This document shows, one piece after another, positions 29,417 through 38,700 of a stretch of DNA of 40,043 nt (within the stretch, counting starts at the first letter, position 1; every line of letters starts with the position of its first letter). The DNA comes from Asaia bogorensis (GTDB lineage Bacteria > Pseudomonadota > Alphaproteobacteria > Acetobacterales > Acetobacteraceae): positions 1 to 40,043 of the forward strand of contig CAMCDA010000015.1 of assembly GCA_945873195.1 (NCBI GenBank). The letters run 5' to 3'. A program made the position numbers and the translations under genes. The notes under the pieces were generated by a model that worked only from the letters and a program-made list of their open reading frames with translations, did no database searches and had not been told where the DNA came from.

Positions 29417-31324
29417 ATGAGGTTACACAGGCTCTGGGATAACCAATCGCTCGGCATCCAGCCCGTGGAAGCCGGCCGAGCCGACGCGATGGCCGAGTTT
29501 GAGCGTCGCGCGCGCCGGCATGCGACGCGGCTGAGCCGGAAGATCGCGGGTGCCGGCGTCTCACTCGTGATCGGCCTGTGGGCTGTCATTGTTTTCGCCG
29601 CCCATACCGAGGGCAAGGCGGCGCTGGAACGAGCGCGTGGCCAGGGACACAATCTTTCCGCCGCGTTCGCGGCCGAAGCCGGCCGCATGCTGGATACGGT
29701 CGCCACGGCGATGGCACTGATTTCCGAGCGTATTCAACGCGATTCCGCGCAAGGCCCGGGATGGATGGATGCGCAACGCCTGACCAAGGACATCGCGGGC
29801 GCCGTCCGTCCCGTGGTCCAGGCCGCCCTGCTCGGACCCGATGGACGCGTCCTGTTCAGCACGATGCCGCCCGCCATCGCCAGCATGGACTTCCGCGAAC
29901 GGGAGGAGTTCAAGGCCCACCTGCAACCAGGATCGACTCGGCTGTATATCGGCCAACCGATCATGGAGCAGCCAGGGCAGCCCATGACCCTGCCGGTCAC
30001 GCATCGCGTCGAGACCAAGGATGGGACGTTCCTGGGCGTTCTCATGTTTTCCCTGGCACCGACCCATGTCACGCGGCTGCATAAGTCGGTCGACCTGGGG
30101 CGGCGAGGCACCCTGGCGATCATCTGCCCGGATGGCGTCATCCGCGCGCGGTTCACCGCCAACGATCCCGATGGCCTGGTTGGCGCGGGAACCTCGGTAC
30201 TGGATGGGCCGTTCAATCCCGATATCCCGCCCGGTGGCGTGTCGTCCTATATCCGTGCCGGCGCCGTCGATAATGTCACGCGCCTGTTCACCTTGCGGCG
30301 GTTGTCGGACCACGATCTGTTTGTCAGCGTCGGTATCGACCTGGACGACATCCTAGCCGGCGCGCGCAGCCAGAAGCTGCTGACCATCGCGGTCGGGTCC
30401 GCGGTCAGCCTGTTGATCGGCATGCTGACCGTGCTGTTGATCCGCGAAATCTGGCGCCGGACGATGCGGGAAATCGAACTGGCGCGGGAACATGGCCGGC
30501 TGGAGGAAGCGCACGCGCAAATCCTGCGGGATCGGGAAAGCCTGGCGGTGACCAACCGGGAACTCATCGTGACCGCCGAACGCGCGGATGCCGCCAACCA
30601 GGCAAAGTCACGATTTCTGGCGAATATGAGCCACGAACTCCGCACGCCTTTGCATGCGATCATTGGCTTCTCGGAACTGATCAAGGAACAGACGCCTCGT
30701 GCGGGCGGGACGGCGCCGATCAGCGATTATGCCAACGATATCCTGATGTCGGGCCGGCATTTGCTGGAATTGATCAACACCGTGCTCGATCTGTCCAAGG
30801 TGGAGTCCGGCACCGCCCTGTTGACCGAGATCGTGGTTCCGATCGCCGATGTCGTGAACGCGAGCATGATCTCGATTCGGGCGCAGGCGCGCGCGCGCGG
30901 CATCCGGGTGGATGTTTCCCTGCCGCCAGACGCTCTGGCGGTGCGCGTGGACCTGACCAAGATGCGGCAGGTTCTGATCAACCTGTTGTCGAATGCCGTG
31001 AAGTTCACGCCCGCGGACGGACGCATCACCGTTTCGGCTCGGCGCGCGGCGGGGGGCGGGGTCATCATCGCCGTCGCCGATACCGGGATCGGCATGACCG
31101 AGGCCGAGATGGCGGTCGCGATGGAGCCGTTCGGGCAGGTGGACAGCACATTGTCCCGCCTCGCCGACGGCACCGGCCTGGGTCTGCCGTTGGCGTCCCG
31201 GCTGATCGAACTGCATGACGGTCGCCTGACATTGAGCAGCGTGAAGGGAGAGGGGACCACGGTGGAGGTCCTGATCCCGGCCGAGCGCGTGGTGACGAGC
31301 CAGGAGCCGCGGACGGCGGTCTGA
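29417..31324 (+). CDS. Membrane sensor histidine kinase with periplasmic Cache-like domain
   Basis: A 635-residue sensor. A first membrane helix lies at residues about 45-62 (VSLVIGLWAVIVFAA), followed by a periplasmic region to about 315 with the double-Cache look (FREREEFKAHL, YIGQPIMEQPGQPMTLPVTH, LGVLMFSLAP). The second helix (about 320-345) leads into a short coiled coil, then HisKA with the phospho-acceptor His406 in FLANMSHELRTPLHAIIGFS. The ATPase domain has the N box NLLSNAVKFT, ADTGIGM and GTGLGLPLA. ATG 29417 follows CAGGA. No response regulator gene is adjacent, so its partner is elsewhere. The ligand is probably a small molecule (inference). Confidence 0.92.
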   Translation: MRLHRLWDNQSLGIQPVEAGRADAMAEFERRARRHATRLSRKIAGAGVSLVIGLWAVIVFAAHTEGKAALERARGQGHNLSAAFAAEAGRMLDTVATAMALISERIQRDSAQGPGWMDAQRLTKDIAGAVRPVVQAALLGPDGRVLFSTMPPAIASMDFREREEFKAHLQPGSTRLYIGQPIMEQPGQPMTLPVTHRVETKDGTFLGVLMFSLAPTHVTRLHKSVDLGRRGTLAIICPDGVIRARFTANDPDGLVGAGTSVLDGPFNPDIPPGGVSSYIRAGAVDNVTRLFTLRRLSDHDLFVSVGIDLDDILAGARSQKLLTIAVGSAVSLLIGMLTVLLIREIWRRTMREIELAREHGRLEEAHAQILRDRESLAVTNRELIVTAERADAANQAKSRFLANMSHELRTPLHAIIGFSELIKEQTPRAGGTAPISDYANDILMSGRHLLELINTVLDLSKVESGTALLTEIVVPIADVVNASMISIRAQARARGIRVDVSLPPDALAVRVDLTKMRQVLINLLSNAVKFTPADGRITVSARRAAGGGVIIAVADTGIGMTEAEMAVAMEPFGQVDSTLSRLADGTGLGLPLASRLIELHDGRLTLSSVKGEGTTVEVLIPAERVVTSQEPRTAV

Positions 31325-31396
31325 TGCGCATTCCGTGCTTGCGTGCCGGACCCGGGCGGGCAAGCATCGGCGTGGCAGACGGAAAGGCGACACGCC

Positions 31397-32626
31397 ATGG
31401 ATTTGATTGTCCGCAACGCCCGCCTCGCGCGCACGCCCGATGCGCCGATGGTCGATATCGGCATCCAAGGCGGCCGGATCGCTGCCATCGCGCCGAACCT
31501 GATGGCTGATGGCGCGGAGCATGACGCGGGCGGCTTGCTGGTCTGTGCCGGCCTGGTTGAAACCCACATTCATCTCGACAAATCTCGCATCATCGACCGC
31601 GTCGCCCCGGAACCTGGCCGGTCGCCGCAATCCATGGAACGGGTTGCCGCGGTCAAACACACCTTCACGGTCGAGGATGTATATCGGCGCGCGGCGGAAA
31701 CGCTGGAAGCCTGCATCGCGCATGGCACAACGCGCATGCGGACGCATGTCGAACTCGATGCCGGCGTGGAAATGCGGAGTTTCGAGGCGCTGGAACAGCT
31801 TCGCCGCGACTACGCCTGGGCGGTCGATATCGAATTATGCGTGTTTCCGCAGGAAAGCCTGACGAACAATCCACGCTCCGACCAGTTGCTGCGGGAGGCG
31901 TTGAAGCGCGGCGCGCGGGTCGTCGGCGCGGCGCCGAACTACGATCCGGACAAGCGCGCGCATGTGCAACGGATTTTTGATCTGGCGCGGGAATATGGCG
32001 TCGATATCGACATGCATCTCGATTCGGGTAATTCGCCCGAGGACATGGACATCTGGCAGGTGTGCGACCTGACCGAGCAGTATCGCCTGGGCGGGCGTGT
32101 CGCGGTCGGCCATGGTTGCAAATACGCGACGATGCCGTTGCTCGACCAACGTGGCCTCGCTCGGCGGATGGCGGATGCGGGCGTGGCGTTGACGGTGCTG
32201 CCGGCCACCGATCTGTTCATGCAGGGTCGTGATCTGGACTATAACGTCCCCCGAGGCCTCGCCGATGTGAATCTGATGTGTGATTGCGGCGTGAACTGTT
32301 CGATATCGACCAACAACGTCCTGAACCCCTTTACGCCGATGGGCGATTGCTCGCTGATCCGCATGGCGAACATGCAGGCAAATGTATGTCAGATCAGCCG
32401 TCCGGCCCACCTGCGCGACTGCTTCGCCATGCTGACTGACCGTTCGGCCAAGCTGATGAACCTGACCGACTACGGCATCGAGATCGGTCATCCTGGCGAT
32501 ATCGCGGTGATCGACGCGAGCAGCCCCGAACAGGCAGTGGCGGAATTGCGGGAACCGCTGGCGGTGTTTCGTCGCGGGGTCCGGACGGTGACCCGGGTCA
32601 GGACTGAACTGCATCGACCAGCCTGA
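31397..32626 (+). CDS. Amidohydrolase, cytosine deaminase-like
   Basis: A 409-residue metal-dependent hydrolase. The metal-binding THIHLDKS motif is at residues about 56-63 (His57, His59) after a short beta-sandwich lead, DLIVRNARLARTPDAPMVDI. Further ligands lie in RTHVELD, DMHLDSGNSPED and VGHGCKYAT, and the late Asp in STNNVLNP is replaced by Asn compared with the usual SxxD pattern as far as I can align it by eye. The arrangement recalls CodA/cytosine deaminase and N-isopropylammelide-type enzymes; the substrate is open. ATG 31397 lies 72 bp after the kinase gene. Confidence 0.82.
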   Translation: MDLIVRNARLARTPDAPMVDIGIQGGRIAAIAPNLMADGAEHDAGGLLVCAGLVETHIHLDKSRIIDRVAPEPGRSPQSMERVAAVKHTFTVEDVYRRAAETLEACIAHGTTRMRTHVELDAGVEMRSFEALEQLRRDYAWAVDIELCVFPQESLTNNPRSDQLLREALKRGARVVGAAPNYDPDKRAHVQRIFDLAREYGVDIDMHLDSGNSPEDMDIWQVCDLTEQYRLGGRVAVGHGCKYATMPLLDQRGLARRMADAGVALTVLPATDLFMQGRDLDYNVPRGLADVNLMCDCGVNCSISTNNVLNPFTPMGDCSLIRMANMQANVCQISRPAHLRDCFAMLTDRSAKLMNLTDYGIEIGHPGDIAVIDASSPEQAVAELREPLAVFRRGVRTVTRVRTELHRPA

Positions 32627-32739
32627 CGCCGGACGGTTGTAACGTGATGCTGCTGGAAAGACAGCCTGGTTCTGGCTAAAGAGAAAGCGTGTTCATAACG
32701 GCGCCGGGGATGGAGCCGAATGAACGTGGGAGGCTGGGC

Positions 32740-35700
32740 ATGTCTGGGACGAACACCACCAACACCGGAACCATCGCGGTTGGCTTTATGCTGAGCGGCG
32801 ATACCACGTTCACGAACACCGAATCAGGCTTCGTCACCGCCGCCTCCGGCATCGCGGTCGACGGGAAAGGCACGTCCAACACGATCATCAACGCGGGTGG
32901 CATCCGGGGCGGCGACGCGGGCGTTTCGATGGTCTCGGGCGGTGCCGTCACCAACCAATCCACCGGCACGATCCAAGGCACGATTGGCGTCGAGCTGTCC
33001 GTCTATTGCGGCACGGTCATAAACCGCGGCCTGATCAACGCCTACGGCAACGCCGTCGTGGTGGAGCCAGGGGGCACGGTTGATAATCAGGCGGGCGGCC
33101 AGATCTCGGCTGGCGCGCTGGGCATCGTGGTGGGCGGCGCGCCTGGCTCGGTCAACAATCAGGGCACCGTGTCGGCCGTCGGCACGGGCCTTGTGCTGTA
33201 TGGCGGCGGTCAGGCGTCCAACCGCGCCGGCGGCACGATCATCGCCGGCGTCGATGGCGTCTATGTGACCGGCGGTACCGCGGTGAACGCGGGAGCCATC
33301 GCCGCGACACGCCACGGCATGTTCCTGAACAATGGCGGGCAGGTCACCAACCAATCCGGCGGAACGATCAACGCCAGCCAGCAAGGCGTGGTCATCTCGG
33401 GCGCCGCCGAGGTGACCAATGAATTGGGCGCGACAATCAGCGCGCGCTACTCCGCCCTACGTTTGTATGGCGGAACGGCCACCGTCACCAATGCCGGCAC
33501 CCTGACCGGCACCTATGGCTGGGGCGTGGAGCTGCAATCCCCCGGCTCGGTCACCAATGACGCCGGCGGGACCATCACCGGCGGGTACGGTGGCGTGCGC
33601 GTGGCCCAGGGCGGCACCGTCGGCAATGCCGGCACCATCGCGCCGTTGGGCGCCTCGGGCGACGGTGTGCGCTTCACCCAGGGCGGCGCGCTGAGCAACG
33701 CGGCCACCGGCGTGATCCTGGGGTCGGCCACGGGCGTCAATATCTATGGCGGCGCCGGCACCGTTGTGAACGCTGGCCAGATCGCCGCCACCGGGCCGAC
33801 CGGCGGCGGGATCGTGCTGGCGGCGGGCGGGCAGATCACCAACACCGCGAGCGGCACGCTCACAGGCACCTTCTTCGGCATCTATCTGTCTGGTTCGGCG
33901 GCGAGCGTCCTGAACCAGGGCATGATCGCCGGCACCTCCGCAAGCGGCATCGCCGGCACCGTGGCCGCGACGATCACGAACGCCGCCGGCGGCACGATCA
34001 CCGGCAATTACGACGGCATCGGCTTCAACATCGCCGCGCCGACCATCGTCAACGCGGGCCGGGTGGAGGGGCTGAACGGCTCCGCGATCCGGGCCACCGG
34101 GGGCGGCCTGGTCACCAACCTCGCGGGCGGGGATCTGTCGAGCCGGGACTATGGCGTGGCGATCTCGGGCGGGGCCGGCACGGTGGACAACGCGGGGACG
34201 ATCGTCGGGACCAATAATCCGGGCGTCCTGCTCGCCCAGGGCGGCACCGTCACGAACGCCGCGGGCGGCACGATCGGGGGCTATGGCGGCGTCGGCATCC
34301 AGGCGGGCGCCGGCACGGTCGTGAACGCCGGCAGCATCGGCGCGACGGGCGGCTTCGCGGTGCGGCTGGACCAAGGCTTCGCCAACCGCGTCGCCTTTAC
34401 CTCCGGCGCCGTCTTCACCGGCAGGGTCGATGGCGGCAACACGATCGGCGCGACGGCTGTCAGCACGCTGGAGCTGGCGGCGGGTACCTCGGTCGGGACC
34501 CTGGCGGGCTTCGGCACGCAATATGTGAATTTCGCCGATGTCGTGGTGACCACGGGCGCGACCTGGCTGCTGGATGACAGCGTCACCTTCGGCGCCGGCC
34601 AGACCCTGACCAATAGCGGGACGATCACCGATGGTGTCACGCTGTTGTCCGGCGGCGTGCTGACCAACACCGCCACCGGCGTGGTGACCGCCGCCAGCTA
34701 CTCCGCGGTACTCGGGTTTAATTCCACAGGCAGCGTGACGATCGTCAATGCCGGCATACTGTCTGGCGGCAGTGGAGATTACGGCGGCTCAGGTATCGAC
34801 CTGTACAGTGGCGGCACCATCACCAACCTGACCGGCGGCACCATCGCCGGCGAGTTTGGCATTACCGGCGTCTCCAACGACACGACGATCGTCAATGCCG
34901 GGCGCATCGCGGCCACCAACCCTGCCGGCAGCGGGGTCTATCTGACTTCGGGTGGCACGGTTACCAATCAGGCTGGAGGCACGATCACCGGGTGGCACGG
35001 CGTCGGTTTCCTCTATGGCGCGGGCCAGTTGGTCAATGCCGGCCTGATTGAGGGCGGCAACGCCTATGGCTTTAGCGCTGGTGCCTATCTGGCGGCGGGC
35101 GGCTCCGTCACCAACCTGGCCGGCGGGACCATCGCCGGCGCGAACGGCGTTCGGGCCGGCGGAGCCTTCACGACGGTCGTCAATGCCGGAGCTATTCGCG
35201 CCACGTACGACGATGGCAGCGGGATCCATATGTATGCCGGCGGGGCTGTCACCAATCTGGCCGGCGGATCAATCGCCGGCGGCCTGTTTGGGGTCCAGAT
35301 CGCGACGACCCCCGGCACGGTCGTGAACGCGGGCGGGATCACGGCCAGCGCGCCGGACGGTATCGGCGTTACCCTCTCCGCGGGTGGCACGGTCACGAAC
35401 GCCGCGGGCGGCACGATCGGCGGCCATGGCGGCGTCGGCATCCAAGGCGGCGCCGGCACGGTCGCGAACGCTGGAAGCATCGGCGCGACGGGCAGCTTCG
35501 CGGTCCGGCTGGAGCAAGGCTTCGCCAATCGGGTCGCGTTTTCACCCGGCGGGATCTTCACCGGCAAGGTCGATGGCGGCAATGCGATCGGCGCGACCGT
35601 GGTCAGCACGCTTGAACTCGCGGCGGGCACCTCGGTCGGGACACTGTCGGGCTTTGGCACGCAATACGTGAATTTCGCCGATGTCGTGGTCAACAACAGC

Positions 35701-38700
35701 GCGACCTGGCTGCTGGATGACAGCGTCACCTTCGGCGCCGGCCAGACCGTGACCAACAGCGGCACGATCACCGATGGTGTCACGCTGCTGGGCGGCGGCG
35801 TGCTGACCAACACCTCCACCGGCCTGGTCACCGCCGCCAGCGGCTCCGCGGTTGTTGCGTACGCCTCCGGCAGCGGCCCCACGATCGTCAATGCCGGCGT
35901 CCTGTCGGGCGCCAGCGGAACCGTCGGCGGGTCCGGTGTCGAGTTGAGGAGCGGGGGCACCGTCACCAACCAGACCGGTGGCACCATCGCCGGTGAGTAT
36001 GGTGTCCTCGCCCTCTCGACCGCCGCGACGGTCGTCAACGCGGGCCGCATCTCGGCAACCATCCCAGCCGGCGGTGGGATCTATCTGCGATCGGGCGGTG
36101 CGGTCACCAACCAGGCCGGTGGCACGATCACCGGGCCGACCGGCGTCGGTTTTCTCTATGGCTCGGGCCAGTTGGTCAATGCCGGCCTGATCGAGGCGGG
36201 CCCCGAGGCGGGCTATGACTTCGCCGCCTATCTGGCGGAGGGCGGCAGCGTCACCAACCTGGCCGGCGGCACACTCGTCGGGGCGGGCGGCATTCGGGCC
36301 GCGTCCGGCGTCACGGACGTTCTCAACGACGGATTGATCCGTGCGACTGACCTCGACTCCACCGCGGTCCGGCTGAAGGCCGGCGGTTCGGTCACCAACC
36401 AGTCCGGCGGATCGATTGTCGGCGGGGATGGGATCAAGATCGAGACGGCCCCCGGCACGGTGGTGAACGCGGGCGCCATCACGACCACCGCGCCGGACGG
36501 CAACGGTGTCTATCTCTACGCGGGCGGTACGGTCACCAACCAGGCCGGTGGCAGGATCATCGGGCAGACGGGCGTCGATATTCGCTATGGCACGGGCTTG
36601 CTGGTGAATGCCGGCCTGATCGAGGGCGGCGGTTCCGGCTCCTATGCCGTTGGCGCCTACCTGGCCCAGGGCGGTTCGCTCACCAACCAGGTCACCGGCA
36701 CGATTCGCGGTGAGGACGGGATCGTCGGACACAACGAGGCGCTATCGGTGGAGAATGCCGGCCTGGTCGAGGGCGGCGCGGACGGGATCGGTGTCGCCCT
36801 GTATGTTGGTGGGTCGGTCACCAACCTGGCGGGCGGCACGATCAGCGGCTACCGCGCGATCCGGGCGAGCGGCACGGCGATCACGGTGACGAATGCCGGC
36901 ACGCTGCTGGGGAATACCACGGCGTCCGGGTCAGCCACGGTCCTGCTGGAAGCCGGCGGCTCGGTCACCAATGAGACGACCGGCCTCATCCTGGGTACCA
37001 CGGGCATTGTGATCGTGGGCAAGGCCGGCACCGTCGTGAACGCCGGCACGGTCAGCGCGAGTCTGTCCGAGACCACCGCGTCGGGCGTCTATCTGGATCG
37101 CGGGACCATCACGAATCAGGTGGGCGCCACGATCGCGGGTTGGGATGCCGTTGTGGTCTCGACCGCTGGCGGAACCGTTATCAACAGCGGCCTGATCCAG
37201 GCCAACACCACCGACGGCATCGCGGCCTATCTCATGAGCGGGGGACGGGTCACCAACCAGTCCGGGGGTACCATTGTCGGCCGAGCGGGGGTGGCCGTGC
37301 TGGGCGCGACGGGTCTGGTGGTGAATGACGGGCTGATCCAGGGCAACACGGCGTCCAGCACCGGCAGCGCCGTCTATCTGGAACAAGGCGGCCGGGTGAC
37401 TAACCGCGCGAGCGGCACCATCCAGGGCAGCGACGGCGTGTTCGTGGCGGGCCTCGTTGGGACAATCGTGAACGCGGGGATCCTGTCCGGCGGGACCAGC
37501 GGCTCCGGCGCCGACCTGCGGGCGGGCGGGACGGTCACCAACCAGGCCGGCGGCACGATCAGCGGCTATCAGGGCGTGGCGATCGGCGCGGGGGCCGGGA
37601 GCGTCACCAATGCCGGGGCGATCCTGTCCTCCGGCGTGGGCGCCGATGCCACCGGGATCTACATGTATGACGGCGGCACGGTCACCAACCAGGCGAGCGG
37701 GCTGATCCGCGGCCGGTCGGGCGTGGTCCTGCTCGGCACCGCCAACGCGGTTTCCAATGCCGGCACGATACTGGCAACCGGCACGGGCACCCTGGTCACG
37801 GGCGTCTACGTGACCGGCGGCACAGTCACCAACCAGGCGAGCGCCACCATCGCCGGCCAAGTCGCGGTCGGAGGCGGCGGCGTCCCCACGACAGTCGTGA
37901 ATGCCGGAACCGTGTCCGGCACGGGATCGGATGGGGTCGGCGTCTCCCTTCGCCAGGGCGGAGCCGTGACCAACCAGGCTGGGGGCGTGATCACCGCGTC
38001 CCGGGCCGTGACCATCACCGGTGCGGCCGGGGTGGTCGTCAATGATGGTCGCATCACGGGGAACCCGACGGCGACCTTCGGCATCGGTGTCTATCTGGGG
38101 CAGGGCGGCTCGGTCACCAACAGCGCCACGGGCACCATTGAGGGCCTGTTCGGGATTGAGGCGCTGAATGTCGCGGCCACCGTCGTGAACGCCGGAACCG
38201 TGACCGGCGGTGCGGGGGGGGCGGGTGTTCACCTGGGCGCCGGTGGGACCCTGACGAATGAGGCCACGGGGTTGGTCACCGTTGTCAAGGCCGCTGGCGG
38301 GGTCTCGATCGTCAATGCGGGGCGTCTTTTCGGTGTCGCGGGTCCTTTTTTCGGTTCCGCAACCTACTCGAACGGTGTCGATCTGGACGGTGGCGGGTTG
38401 ATTACCAATCTGGCCAGCGGTGTGATCAAGGGCTGGGCGGGTATCGTCGCCACGAACGGCGATGCCACGATCACCAATGGCGGCACCGTGATTGGTGACG
38501 GCAGCGGCTTCCGGGCCAATGGCATCGACCTGTCGGGAGGCCATGTCACGAACCAGGTCGGTGGGCACATCCTCGGCTATAGCGGCGTGGTCGTCAGGGA
38601 GAACGCTGGCACGATCGTGAACGCCGGCTCGATCCGGGTGAACGACCCAACCGGCGACGGGGTGGGCCTGCGCGCCGGTGGCCTGGTGGTCAATCAGTCG

